Source: JAGOUA01 sp964645655 (GTDB lineage: Bacteria; Patescibacteriota; Patescibacteriia; 2-12-FULL-60-25). From it: 64,000 nucleotides of DNA. The notes below the pieces were generated by a model. It was given only the letters and a program-made list of their open reading frames with translations, did not search any database and had not been told where the DNA came from. Location of the stretch: contig CAZXZS010000001.1 of assembly GCA_964645655.1 (NCBI GenBank), positions 124,001-188,000 on the forward strand, in the 5' to 3' direction. Of the stretch, positions 8,785 to 16,205 are shown in pieces. The position numbers were made by a program, and so were the translations under genes. Position 1 is the first letter of the stretch. Each line of letters opens with the position of its first letter.

Positions 8785-9513
8785 TCAGCGCACCGGCGGT
8801 TCCGCCAGGATCCCGTCATCGTCGAACCGGTCATAGCTGATCTCGATCATTCCCTGGGGGGTAACGCTTTTCATGCGCATTGGGTAGGTGTTCTTGACGC
8901 ATAGCTCGATCGTCTGCGTAAACGCTTCGGGCTGGAAGAACTTCTGTTCGATGGCGTAAAGCTTGCAGCCTTCCGGATCTTCCTTGATCGAGGTCACCTT
9001 GGCGCTGTCGCGCAGCAGGACGCGTGAGGTCCCGTTCTCGTTGACCATCAGCGTCTCGGTGAGCCGGGTGCGGGCCATCTGCGCCTCGTCTTCGCCGCTC
9101 ACGTCTTGCCAGGTGCTGGTGCCGTATCGGACGTATACGCGGTCATTCACGGTGAAGATCTCGGACGTCGATGCGCCGGTCTTGAGGGTCCCATGCAGCC
9201 CGCGGGTGCGCGAGAAGAGCAGCTCGGCGAGGACGTTGCCGTTGCTGAGGGGGGTGCGGATGCGGCTGCGGTAGCTCTTGGCGCGTTCGAGGTTCGCGAG
9301 CACCTGGCGCAATTCGACGATCTGCTTTTCGGGCCCTTGGTCGCCTTTTCCCTTTGGGATATACGGGGCTTCGGGGACCCGAGGCGCTTCCGGGGCGGCA
9401 AAGCCGATCCCGCCCGGACCGGTGCCGACGATCTGGTCCCGCGGCTTGCAGCCGAATCCCAACACGGACCAAGCGCAGAGGGCAAGAAGGAGCAACAGGG
9501 GCGCACGTCGCAT
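8785..9513 (-). CDS. Putative exported lipoprotein, unknown function
   Basis: 242 residues. The N-terminus MRRAPLLLLLALCAWSVLGFGC is a secretion signal; Cys22 could be lipidated, although GFGC is a non-canonical lipobox. The mature part has a polar helical stretch (about 50-75). After it comes a beta-rich region with ELLFSRTRGLHGTLK, VNDRVYVRYG and a final MIEISYDRFD, a pattern seen in LolA/LppX-like lipoprotein folds. That comparison is an inference from spacing only. CATACT ends eight bases before the ATG on the minus strand, and GGAGG lies between. The gene lies upstream of clpB in the same direction, separated by the clpB CIRCE and promoter. Confidence 0.6.
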   Translation of the reverse strand: MRRAPLLLLLALCAWSVLGFGCKPRDQIVGTGPGGIGFAAPEAPRVPEAPYIPKGKGDQGPEKQIVELRQVLANLERAKSYRSRIRTPLSNGNVLAELLFSRTRGLHGTLKTGASTSEIFTVNDRVYVRYGTSTWQDVSGEDEAQMARTRLTETLMVNENGTSRVLLRDSAKVTSIKEDPEGCKLYAIEQKFFQPEAFTQTIELCVKNTYPMRMKSVTPQGMIEISYDRFDDDGILAEPPVR

Positions 9514-9575
9514 ATGCCTCCAGTATGCCAGAAAAACGGTGGGGCGAATATCGCCGCAAGATCCGCGCGTGAACG

Positions 9576-9603
9576 AAAACGCCGTCCCGAAGGACGGCGT
9601 TCC
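9576..9603 (-). terminator. Terminator of the zinc-ribbon gene
   Basis: On the minus strand, ACGCCGTCC pairs with GGACGGCGT, followed by TTTTCGTTC. The hairpin starts right after the stop codon at 9605. Confidence 0.75.
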
Positions 9604-9604
9604 G

Positions 9605-10009
9605 TTAGCCTTCCAACGCCTCGATGATGAGGTCGAGCTTTTCGTTGATCATCCGCAGCTGTTCGCTGAGGTTGCCGTCGCCGCCAGACGGGCGGCTGAA
9701 GGACGGCTTCTCGCCGAACGAGCGGCTCGGCGGACGCGGGCTGAACGAGGCTTCCCCGTCGCCTTTCTTGAAGCAGTTGCGGCAGAGGACCGGCTTCTTG
9801 CCGTTCGGCTTGAAGGGGACCTCGCACGGCGTCCCACACTCGGCGCAGGTGGCCGGGAAGAGCTGCTTGTCGAAACCGCCCGTTTTGCCGTACCCGCCGC
9901 CGTGGCCGCGGTCCGAGAAAGGCTTTTTCCAAGGCTGTTTCGCGCCCCCAAAGGAGGGCTTTTTCCACGCGCCTCCAGAACGGGGCGGGCCAAACGACTT
10001 TTTCATCAT
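9605..10009 (-). CDS. Small zinc-ribbon protein with basic Gly-rich N-terminus
   Basis: 134 residues from the ATG at 10009; an upstream TTG at 10021 is possible. The first ~45 residues are basic and rich in Gly, Phe and Lys, like a nucleic-acid-binding tail. A four-cysteine ribbon follows (CAECGTPCEV ... LCRNCFK), then a Ser/Pro/Arg linker. The C-terminal helix is LSEQLRMINEKLDLIIEAL, likely a coiled-coil oligomerisation segment. CPR genomes often encode short CxxC...CxxC proteins of this layout, sometimes named CxxC-x17-CxxC domain proteins. The role is unknown; RNA or DNA binding is a guess from composition. It has a clear promoter and terminator and stands alone. Confidence 0.75.
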   Translation of the reverse strand: MMKKSFGPPRSGGAWKKPSFGGAKQPWKKPFSDRGHGGGYGKTGGFDKQLFPATCAECGTPCEVPFKPNGKKPVLCRNCFKKGDGEASFSPRPPSRSFGEKPSFSRPSGGDGNLSEQLRMINEKLDLIIEALEG

Positions 10010-10036
10010 GAGGGAAGGCAAGGGGATAATTGCTGG

Positions 10037-10065
10037 AGGATACAGGATTTCGGTGGAAAAGGCAA
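10037..10065 (-). promoter_or_regulatory. Promoter of the zinc-ribbon gene
   Basis: Minus-strand TTGCCT (10065-10060), a 17-bp spacer and TATCCT (10042-10037). Confidence 0.65.
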
Positions 10066-10169
10066 GGGTGCGGGAATGACGGAAAGAGCGGCCCTAATGC
10101 ATCCGCCGGATATTTTTCGCTTAAATAGGCGATTTTAAGGATATTTGCTCGCTTTTTTAAGAAAAAGCG

Positions 10170-10198
10170 TTGACAAGACCGCGTTTTTCTGCTATCAT
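10170..10198 (+). promoter_or_regulatory. Strong promoter for the orphan gene at 10301
   Basis: TTGACA (10170-10175), a 17-bp spacer and extended -10 TGCTATCAT (hexamer 10193-10198). A leader of about 95 bases follows, with a possible small hairpin CAGGCA/TGCCTAG. Confidence 0.85.
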
Positions 10199-10300
10199 GA
10201 GATATCGGCTTCTTGTGAAAATGTACGATTTCGTGAGCCTTTCCGAACGCGTTTTGGGCGGGCTCAGGCAATCGTGCCTAGGTTCGTAAAGGAGGACCCC

Positions 10301-10777
10301 ATGTCCAAGTCTCGTAAGGTCTCGAACGTCCCCGTCCTGCCCGTCCCCGCCGGCTTTCGCTTCAAGGAGGTGGTTCCTGTCCGCGACCTCACCATCGTGA
10401 TGAACCACCACATCGTGGATGTCGGCGGTGACGTCCGCTATCGCATCTGGTCGGACTCGGTTGGGCGCTACACCACGCAGCCCATGACCAGGGAGCAGTA
10501 CCGGGAGTCCAGGCTCCTGAACGCCCTCCTGCGCGGCGGGTTCGGCGCCATGATCCAGGAGTTCGAGGAGGCCACGTTCCTCCAGCTGAGCGACTGGATC
10601 GGCGACGAGGGTGCGTCGTCCGACCGGCGTGCCAACCTGGTTACGTGGGACCGGCAGGGGCGTGAGCCGCTTTCCCCCCAGACGCAGCTCGAGATCACCC
10701 ACCGCCTCGCCGCAGCCGCGCGCGAGGCCCTGAAGGACTCGCCCGTCTGGATCGAGATCGTTGCCACCTACGGCTGA
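10301..10777 (+). CDS. Orphan soluble protein, unknown function
   Basis: 158 residues, preceded by AGGAGG nine bases upstream of the ATG. It begins with a basic tail (MSKSRK) and has no signal peptide or membrane helix. Visible segments include FRFKEVVPVRDLTIVMNHH, RYRIWSDSVGRYTTQP and the acidic helix IQEFEEATFLQLSDWIGDEG. I do not recognise the family. Its strong promoter, true leader, good ribosome-binding site and private hairpins set it apart from the leaderless core genes next to it. It looks like an independently transcribed accessory gene. Confidence 0.7.
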   Translation: MSKSRKVSNVPVLPVPAGFRFKEVVPVRDLTIVMNHHIVDVGGDVRYRIWSDSVGRYTTQPMTREQYRESRLLNALLRGGFGAMIQEFEEATFLQLSDWIGDEGASSDRRANLVTWDRQGREPLSPQTQLEITHRLAAAAREALKDSPVWIEIVATYG

Positions 10778-10784
10778 ACGAGTT

Positions 10785-10825
10785 CTCGCGCATCCGCGAG
10801 ACGGAGGGCCATCCGCCACCGTCTC
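10785..10825 (+). other. Two overlapping hairpins downstream of the orphan
   Basis: CTCGCG-CATC-CGCGAG (10785-10800) and GAGACGG (10798-10804) with CCGTCTC (10819-10825) share three bases and so exclude each other. No T-run follows directly, so terminator function is uncertain. Confidence 0.4.
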
Positions 10826-10871
10826 TCGGGTGCGCTCTTCTGTTTTAGAGGATTTTATCCGGCGTGTTTTT

Positions 10872-10901
10872 TTGAATATTCCCGTGCTTTCATGCTACAA
10901 C
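10872..10901 (+). promoter_or_regulatory. rsmI promoter, leaderless type
   Basis: TTGAAT (10872-10877), an 18-bp spacer and extended -10 TGCTACAAC (hexamer 10896-10901). Only six bases separate it from the ATG, so transcription should start at or beside the start codon. Confidence 0.7.
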
Positions 10902-10907
10902 CCTCGC

Positions 10908-11591
10908 ATGCCCCCCACCCTCTTTCTGGTCGCGACCCCGATCGGGAACCTCGAGGACCTGACCCTTCGTGCGGCGCGCGTCTTGCGCGAGACGCCGCTT
11001 TTGCTGTGCGAGGATACGCGAGTCACGGCCAAGCTCCTGGCTTCCATCGAGGCGAAGCCCCCGATGCAGTCCGTCCACGCCCATACCACGGACGAGGCAC
11101 TTGATCGTCTCCTCGAACGCGTCGTGTCCATGGGCTCGGCCTGTTACGTCTGCGATGCGGGGACACCCGGCATGAATGACCCGGGCGGTCGGCTCGTCGC
11201 GCGCGCGTCGCGGAAGGGGATCAGGATCGTCCCCGTTCCAGGCGCTTCCGCGCTGACGGCCGCGATCTCCGCCTGTGGCTTTCCGATGGAGGATTTCCTC
11301 TATATCGGCTTCATCCCACACAAGAAAGGTCGCCAGACCCTCTTCCGCTCATTGGCGGAAGAGCCGCGTTCCGTGATTTTTCTCGAGTCGACCCATCGCA
11401 TGGAAAAGACCCTCGTTTCGCTCAAGGAGACGCTCGCTCCGGGGCGCCTCCTCTGGGTCGGCCGTGAGCTGACCAAGCAGTTCGAGACGTGCTACCGCGG
11501 TTCCATTGACGAAGTGATCCAGGGGTTGCAAGCTACCTCCTGGAAAGGCGAATTTATCGTTGCCTTAGCGCCATTATCGTATGCCGAATAA
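10908..11591 (+). CDS. rsmI: 16S rRNA (cytidine1402-2'-O)-methyltransferase
   Basis: 227 residues, starting MPPTLFLVATPIGNLEDLTLRA, the typical N-terminus of RsmI. Further family motifs are CEDTRVTAKLL, SDAGTPG-like CDAGTPGMNDPG, PVPGASALTAAISACGFP and GFIPHKKGRQ. It uses S-adenosylmethionine to methylate the ribose of C1402 in the ribosomal decoding centre. The tetrapyrrole-methylase fold is complete, but the short C-terminal extension of larger homologues is absent. The end overlaps metG by 11 bases, so the two are translated from one mRNA. The reading frame is open further upstream, but the promoter position fixes the start at 10908. Confidence 0.93.
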   Translation: MPPTLFLVATPIGNLEDLTLRAARVLRETPLLLCEDTRVTAKLLASIEAKPPMQSVHAHTTDEALDRLLERVVSMGSACYVCDAGTPGMNDPGGRLVARASRKGIRIVPVPGASALTAAISACGFPMEDFLYIGFIPHKKGRQTLFRSLAEEPRSVIFLESTHRMEKTLVSLKETLAPGRLLWVGRELTKQFETCYRGSIDEVIQGLQATSWKGEFIVALAPLSYAE

Positions 11592-13290
11592 GTATTACCT
11601 CACGACGCCCATCTATTACGTCAACGACCGTCCGCACATCGGCCACGCCTACACGACCGTCATCGCGGACGCCTTGGCGCGCTATCATCGGCTGCGGGGG
11701 GACGAGGTTCGCTTCGTGACCGGAACCGACGAGAACAGTCAAAAGAACCTCGAAGCCATGGAAAAGGCCGGCGAAACGGACCTGGTGACCTATCTCGATC
11801 GCATGTCGGGTGCGTGGGAGGCGACCTGGCATGGCCTCGGCATTTCGTTTGATGATTTCATCCGCACCACCGAAGCGCGCCACCATCGTGGCGTCGCCCG
11901 TTTTTGGGAAGCGGTCCTCGCCGCGGGCGATTTGGAAAAACGGACCTATGAGGCCATGTATTGCGTCGGCTGTGAAGGGTTCAAGACGGAGACGGACCTG
12001 AACGCGGAGAAGCGCTGCCCGTTGCATCCCAACAAGGAGCTGCAGACGATCCAGGAGGAAAACTGGTTTTTCAAGCTGACGGAATACGTGGAGCCGCTGA
12101 TCGCCCACATCGAGGCGCATCCCGAGTTCATCCAACCCGTGAGCCGGCGCAACGAGATCTTGGGGTACATCAAGGCCGTCAAAGAGCAGCATCTGGACGT
12201 TTCGGTCAGCCGCGAGGCGAAAAAGCTCGCCGTCGGCATTCCTGTCCCAAACGATCCGAACCAGCGCATCTACGTTTGGTTCGACGCGCTCCTGAACTAC
12301 CTGACGGCCGTCGGATATGGGACGGATGATGGGATGTTCGAGAGGTTCTGGCCGGCCGACCTGCATTTGGTCGGGAAAGACATCATCAAGTTCCACTGTG
12401 CCCTGTGGCCGGCGATGCTCATGAGTGCGGCGAAGAACGACTCCGCCTTGAGGCATCCCGATGGCTCGGCGAAGCTTCCCAAGCATGTTTTTGCGCACGG
12501 CTTTTTCACGTTGGACGGGCTGAAGATCTCCAAGTCGCTCGGGAACGCCATCCCGCCTGCCGATGCGGCGAAAGGCGTTGGGTTCGATGCGGTGCGGTAC
12601 TACTTGTTGCGCGAAATCGCGCTTGGGGAGGATGGGGATTTCTCCTTCGCGCGCCTGCACGATCGGTACCAGAATGACCTAGGGAACGCTTTGGGGAACT
12701 TGCTGCAACGGGTCGTCGCCATGAGCCGGAAGTATTTTGATGGGCGTATTCCGGCGCTTACGGACGCGGATACGGCCCAAGCCGGTTCCGAGCGGGCGCT
12801 TACGAAGTCAGGCAACGAATGGCAAGGGAGTTTTGGGCTGCAGCAGCTTAAGCGCGCGTATGACGAGTCCATGGGGGTGTCCGACCTGAACGAGGCCTTG
12901 CAGCTCATTTGGGGTGATGTCGCGAAACATGGGGCGGTTGATCTCGTTGCCGATGGGGAAGGGGTCCGTACCGGAAATTCCGGCGTGCGCATGGCAAACG
13001 GCTTTATCGAGGCGGTTGAACCCTTTAAGCTTGCGAAAACGGATCTCGCCGCGACGGCGCGCGTCCTCTATGCCCTGCTCGAAGCCCTCCGCTGGTACGC
13101 CTGGTTCCTTACGCCCGTCATGCCGGACACGTGCCGCAAGATCTTCGCCGCGCTTGGGCTGGATCCGGACGCCGAATATGCGAAAGGCTGGGACGCGGCC
13201 CTGACGTGGGGGCAATTGGAGCCCGGATCCGCCTTGCCGGAGCCGACGCCGCTCTTCCCGCGGTTAGAAATGGCGGAAAAACCTTCCTGA
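11581..13290 (+). CDS. metG: Methionyl-tRNA synthetase
   Basis: 569 residues. Class I signature HIGH at residues 19-22 (RPHIGHAYTT) and KISKS near residue 314 (LDGLKISKSLGN). A zinc knuckle in the connective peptide is suggested by CVGCEGF and a later C...CPLH. The helical anticodon-binding domain occupies the last ~200 residues; no C-terminal tRNA-binding EMAP-like domain is present. It charges initiator and elongator tRNA-Met. It overlaps rsmI at the 5' end and is followed three bases later by tatD, giving an operon rsmI-metG-tatD. In many bacteria metG and tatD are neighbours, which supports both calls. Confidence 0.96.
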   Translation: MPNKYYLTTPIYYVNDRPHIGHAYTTVIADALARYHRLRGDEVRFVTGTDENSQKNLEAMEKAGETDLVTYLDRMSGAWEATWHGLGISFDDFIRTTEARHHRGVARFWEAVLAAGDLEKRTYEAMYCVGCEGFKTETDLNAEKRCPLHPNKELQTIQEENWFFKLTEYVEPLIAHIEAHPEFIQPVSRRNEILGYIKAVKEQHLDVSVSREAKKLAVGIPVPNDPNQRIYVWFDALLNYLTAVGYGTDDGMFERFWPADLHLVGKDIIKFHCALWPAMLMSAAKNDSALRHPDGSAKLPKHVFAHGFFTLDGLKISKSLGNAIPPADAAKGVGFDAVRYYLLREIALGEDGDFSFARLHDRYQNDLGNALGNLLQRVVAMSRKYFDGRIPALTDADTAQAGSERALTKSGNEWQGSFGLQQLKRAYDESMGVSDLNEALQLIWGDVAKHGAVDLVADGEGVRTGNSGVRMANGFIEAVEPFKLAKTDLAATARVLYALLEALRWYAWFLTPVMPDTCRKIFAALGLDPDAEYAKGWDAALTWGQLEPGSALPEPTPLFPRLEMAEKPS

Positions 13291-13293
13291 CCC

Positions 13294-14148
13294 ATGTCGT
13301 TTCGCTATCTAGATACCCACTGCCACGTCCATTTTTCCGCGTATGATGCCGATCGCGCGGACGTCTTGGCGCGCCTGCGCGACAGCGGGGGAGCGGCGAT
13401 CCTCATCGGGACCTCGCTTGCCAACAGCCGTGCGGCCATCGCGCTCGCCGAGGCGGAACCGAATCTGTGGGCGACGGCGGGTCTGCATCCATCCTACGTC
13501 ACCGATCCGCATCACGATGGGAGCGAGGGCGCGGTTGACGAGCACGATGTCTCGTTTGCGGCCTTGAAGGCGTTGGCGGAAAGCTCGCCGCGCGTGGTCG
13601 CGATCGGGGAAGCGGGGCTGGATGTCTATCGCGCGACGCCGGAGACGAAAAGTGAGGTCCTGGAGAAACAGCAGGCGGTTTTCCTGACCCACCTCGACGT
13701 CGCCGAGGCGCTTGGCTTGCCGGTCGTCATCCATTGCCGCGAGGCATTGGGCGAGCTTGCGACGCTCTTGCATGAGCGCCAAGCGAGTGGCCATCGAGAC
13801 CGGTGCGTGCTCCACTCGTTTACGGGCACCTGGGCCGAAGCCGAGCCGTTATTGGAATTGGGCTGTTTCATCGCCTTGAACGGCATCGTCACCTTCCCGC
13901 CGAGAAAAGGCACGCCACCGGAAGCGTGGCTTGGGTTGGTCGCGAAGAACGTGCCAGCTGACCGTCTCCTCTTGGAGACCGACGCCCCGTATCTCGCGCC
14001 CGTCCCGCATCGTGGGGAGCGGAACGAGCCGGCCTTCGCCTTGGCGACGGCGGACCATTTGGCTCGGATGCGCGGGATGGGGGTCGAGGAGCTCTTGGCG
14101 CTGACGAAGGCGAATGCGTTGCGGCTGTTCACGCGCATCCCGGCGTAG
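13294..14148 (+). CDS. tatD: TatD-family metal-dependent deoxyribonuclease
   Basis: 284 residues of TIM-barrel hydrolase. Metal ligands are recognisable: DTHCHVHF at the N-terminus (HxH), AIGEAGLDVYR with the bridging Glu, VIHCREA, CVLHSFTG and LLETDAPYLAP. The family has 3'-5' exonuclease and repair activity on DNA and is cytosolic. The gene starts three bases after metG and ends the operon. The loop after EAGLD differs from the classic GLDYY pattern (GLDVYR). The assignment to the broad TatD/YcfH group is firm; the exact subgroup is not. Confidence 0.93.
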   Translation: MSFRYLDTHCHVHFSAYDADRADVLARLRDSGGAAILIGTSLANSRAAIALAEAEPNLWATAGLHPSYVTDPHHDGSEGAVDEHDVSFAALKALAESSPRVVAIGEAGLDVYRATPETKSEVLEKQQAVFLTHLDVAEALGLPVVIHCREALGELATLLHERQASGHRDRCVLHSFTGTWAEAEPLLELGCFIALNGIVTFPPRKGTPPEAWLGLVAKNVPADRLLLETDAPYLAPVPHRGERNEPAFALATADHLARMRGMGVEELLALTKANALRLFTRIPA

Positions 14149-14166
14149 GGGCGCGATGGGCTTGGC

Positions 14167-14195
14167 TTGACATGGAAGCGTCATTTTGTTAAGCC
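14167..14195 (+). promoter_or_regulatory. Promoter of small membrane gene 1
   Basis: TTGACA (14167-14172), a 17-bp spacer and TAAGCC (14190-14195), followed by AAGGAGG before the ATG at 14218. Confidence 0.65.
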
Positions 14196-14217
14196 TCCAG
14201 CGCAAGGAGGCTCACGC

Positions 14218-14478
14218 ATGAAGCAAAGAACCGGGAAAGACGATCTGGTCGACATCTTCTGGGCGTGCTGCTACCACGTCGCGGCGGGGTACATGGCGGT
14301 GAGGGGCGTGGAGAGCGTCATCGCGCACGCACACGGCTATGCCATCTTCGCGTTCGCCTGCTCGACCGTCATGGCGATCGGGGCCGCCCGCATCTACTGG
14401 CGCGACGCGATCCGGCGCGCCATCGCGGAGGCGCGGGAGTCGCCCGTTCCTCCGTCCAAGCCGGCGCCCGAGGGCTGA
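14218..14478 (+). CDS. Small membrane protein 1, unknown function
   Basis: 86 residues. The start is set by AAGGAGG eight bases upstream. One or two hydrophobic stretches cover about residues 12-58 (IFWACCYHVAAGYMAV and YAIFAFACSTVMAIGAARIY), followed by a basic amphipathic helix and a Pro-rich tail. No family is recognised. It is the first of three consecutive genes for short membrane proteins, each with its own Shine-Dalgarno site. It has its own promoter and a terminator ten bases after the stop. Confidence 0.65.
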   Translation: MKQRTGKDDLVDIFWACCYHVAAGYMAVRGVESVIAHAHGYAIFAFACSTVMAIGAARIYWRDAIRRAIAEARESPVPPSKPAPEG

Positions 14479-14487
14479 GGCCCGCTC

Positions 14488-14512
14488 CGACCCCATGGGT
14501 CGTTTTCTTTTT
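14488..14512 (+). terminator. Terminator of small membrane gene 1
   Basis: CGACCC-CAT-GGGTCG stem followed by TTTTCTTTTT. Confidence 0.75.
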
Positions 14513-14524
14513 GCGCCCATGCCC

Positions 14525-14553
14525 TTGACGGCATTGATGTTTTTCGCTAGGCT
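14525..14553 (+). promoter_or_regulatory. Promoter of the interrupted gene
   Basis: TTGACG (14525-14530), a 17-bp spacer and TAGGCT (14548-14553). AAGGAG lies upstream of the ATG at 14596. Confidence 0.65.
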
Positions 14554-14595
14554 CGGCCGGCCTCTTTCTGGCCGCGCATGTGCAAGGAGCGTGAG

Positions 14596-14895
14596 ATGAG
14601 CGATTCGCCTGGTTCTCCCAATTCGTCCACCGGTACGCCGCCTGACCTCCGGCCCGTCGGAACCTGATTCCTGGTCGTTGCCTGTTGCTTCTCGCCGCCG
14701 CTGTTCGTCTTCGCACGCGACGCCTACGCCGACGCGCCGCTGCTGAGCTCCCTGCTCGCTGCGGCCGCCCTGCATTTCCTCCTCGCCGCCTTGCGGGCGT
14801 CGATCGACCTCGACGCGCGGCAGCGGGCGCGCGAGCAGAAGGCTGATTCGGTGACGAAAGAGACGGCCGCGGCCTCGATCGGCGCGTCGCCGTGA
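14596..14895 (+). pseudogene. Small membrane protein 2, interrupted by in-frame TGA
   Basis: A good ribosome-binding site (AAGGAG) leads to an ATG at 14596. After 23 codons the frame meets TGA at 14665-14667, then stays open for 75 more codons to a second TGA at 14893. Read through, the product would be 99 residues. It has a Ser/Pro-rich head, a hydrophobic stretch right after the stop (FLVVACCFSPPLFVF), a second one (LLSSLLAAAALHFLLAAL) and a basic, Gln/Lys-rich tail. This matches the layout of the small membrane proteins on either side. TGA is a normal stop elsewhere in the window, so the likely explanations are a point mutation (for example from TGG), a sequencing error or stop-codon readthrough. 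Confidence 0.6.
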
Positions 14896-14937
14896 CCATC
14901 TAGCGGACGCGCTGTGCAAGAGTAAGGAAAAACGGTC

Positions 14938-15300
14938 ATGGATACCAAGAAACCGTTCGACATCCTCCGTGATCAGCTTGCCGCCGCCGTGCGGCCCAAG
15001 CGGCGCTCGGACACGGTCCGCCAAGTCCTGTACTTCCTGGCCGCCGTGGCTTGCCTCGCCAACATGGCGATGGCGGCGGCAGAGAAGAGCCTCTACAACA
15101 CGGTGTGCTGGGCCGCGGCGGCGGTCTTCCTCGTCGTCTGGCTCATCCTGGATCTGGTCGACCAGCGTCTCCTGACGATGAACGAGGAGCTGCGCTACCT
15201 GCTCACCCAAACCACCCTCGTCACGCGTGACGCGCTCGAGGCGCGTACCTCGCCACGGTCTCCGGCCAAGGAGCCCGCCGAACCCAGCCAGCCCAACTGA
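14938..15300 (+). CDS. Small membrane protein 3, unknown function
   Basis: 120 residues starting MDTKKPFDILRDQL, with AAGGA upstream. Two membrane helices lie at about 29-48 (VLYFLAAVACLANMAMAA) and 54-75 (VCWAAAAVFLVVWLILDLV). The loop between them is very short, so both ends face the same side. The C-terminal helix MNEELRYLLTQTTLVTRDALEA may form a coiled coil and ends in a Pro/Ser tail. No family is recognised. No separate promoter is obvious, so it may share the transcript of the interrupted gene 43 bases upstream. Confidence 0.7.
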   Translation: MDTKKPFDILRDQLAAAVRPKRRSDTVRQVLYFLAAVACLANMAMAAAEKSLYNTVCWAAAAVFLVVWLILDLVDQRLLTMNEELRYLLTQTTLVTRDALEARTSPRSPAKEPAEPSQPN

Positions 15301-15319
15301 TCGTGGGCTGTTTTCTTTT
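15290..15319 (+). terminator. Terminator of small membrane gene 3
   Basis: AGCCCA (15290-15295) pairs with TGGGCT (15304-15309), followed by GTTTTCTTTT. It touches the end of the convergent mutY gene. Confidence 0.75.
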
Positions 15320-16205
15320 AATGCAGGCGGAGAACGTTTTTCTCTTCGCGTAAAAATCCCTCCTGCACCAAGCGCTGGACCATCGCCCGCAGCCAGGCGA
15401 AATCGAGGGCGTGCTGGTAAGACGGGTCGATGGCCTTTCCGAAGGCGGCATTTAGCTTGACCGTTTTCCCCTCGCGAACCCGCTTGAGGATGCGGCCGCG
15501 ATAGATGCGATCGGGATGCGGCTTGTCGCGGTGGCGGGACTCCTTCGCCTTTTTCACCATTTGTCTTGGGATGGCGTACGTGCCGGCGAGGAAGCCTTCG
15601 GCGCAGGGGCAGCTCGTGCGCAGTGGGCAGCTCGCGCAGATGGGGGATTTCGTGCAGACCGAGGTCGCGAGATCGAAGAGCGCTTGGGGGACGTCTTGGA
15701 ACTGTTCCTTTGGCAGAATGGCCGCGGTTTTCGTGACGAGTGCCTCGTCATCGCTGGGTTGGGGGAAGGGCGCTCCGAGCAGGACGCGACCCAGGACGCG
15801 GCGGATGTTCGTATCGATGGGTAAAACGCGTTCGTTTAAGGAAAAACAGCCAAGTGCGGCAGCGGTGTAGGGACCGATGCCTTTTAGGGTGCGCCATCCT
15901 TCCACGGTGGTTGGGACGCCATCCTTGATGACGGCCTTGGCGATGTCGCGCAGCATCAGCGCTCGGCGGTTATAACCGAGCCCGGCCCAGGCCTCGATGA
16001 CGGCGGCGTTCGTTGCGGCGGCGAGGGTCTTCCAGTCGGGAAAGCGGGCGAGCCAGCGCGGATAAAAAACCAACCCACGCGAGACTTGGGTCTGTTGGAG
16101 CATCAGTTCGCTGACGAGGATCCGGTACGGGTCGCGCGTGTGGCGCCAGGGGAGATCGCGCCCGTGCTGCCGGTACCAGTCGAGCAGGCGGCGGGCCAGG
16201 GTCAT
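15318..16205 (-). CDS. mutY: A/G-specific adenine glycosylase
   Basis: 295 residues from the ATG at 16205. It removes adenine mispaired with 8-oxoguanine or G. Visible are the catalytic-Glu region SELMLQQTQV, the helix-hairpin-helix LKGIGPYTAAAL (MutY-type Tyr rather than the Lys of endonuclease III) and the catalytic Asp in PIDTNIRRV. The iron-sulfur cysteines are C-x5-C-x2-C-x5-C; the usual first gap is six. The NUDIX-like C-terminal domain that reads 8-oxoG in long MutY proteins is replaced by a short basic tail, so substrate choice may be looser. The start overlaps the stop of the upstream gene as ATGA, so the two are translationally coupled. Confidence 0.9.
   Translation of the reverse strand: MTLARRLLDWYRQHGRDLPWRHTRDPYRILVSELMLQQTQVSRGLVFYPRWLARFPDWKTLAAATNAAVIEAWAGLGYNRRALMLRDIAKAVIKDGVPTTVEGWRTLKGIGPYTAAALGCFSLNERVLPIDTNIRRVLGRVLLGAPFPQPSDDEALVTKTAAILPKEQFQDVPQALFDLATSVCTKSPICASCPLRTSCPCAEGFLAGTYAIPRQMVKKAKESRHRDKPHPDRIYRGRILKRVREGKTVKLNAAFGKAIDPSYQHALDFAWLRAMVQRLVQEGFLREEKNVLRLH

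Noticed and set aside
11554..12660. Long open frame on the minus strand opposite metG
   Set aside because: It mirrors the metG codon pattern and shows no domain. metG is certain on the plus strand.
14665..14667. UGA recoding (Gly or Trp) as in some CPR lineages
   Set aside because: Many certain genes here, such as metG, dnaX and the PARG neighbours, end in TGA with no sensible extension, so TGA is a stop.
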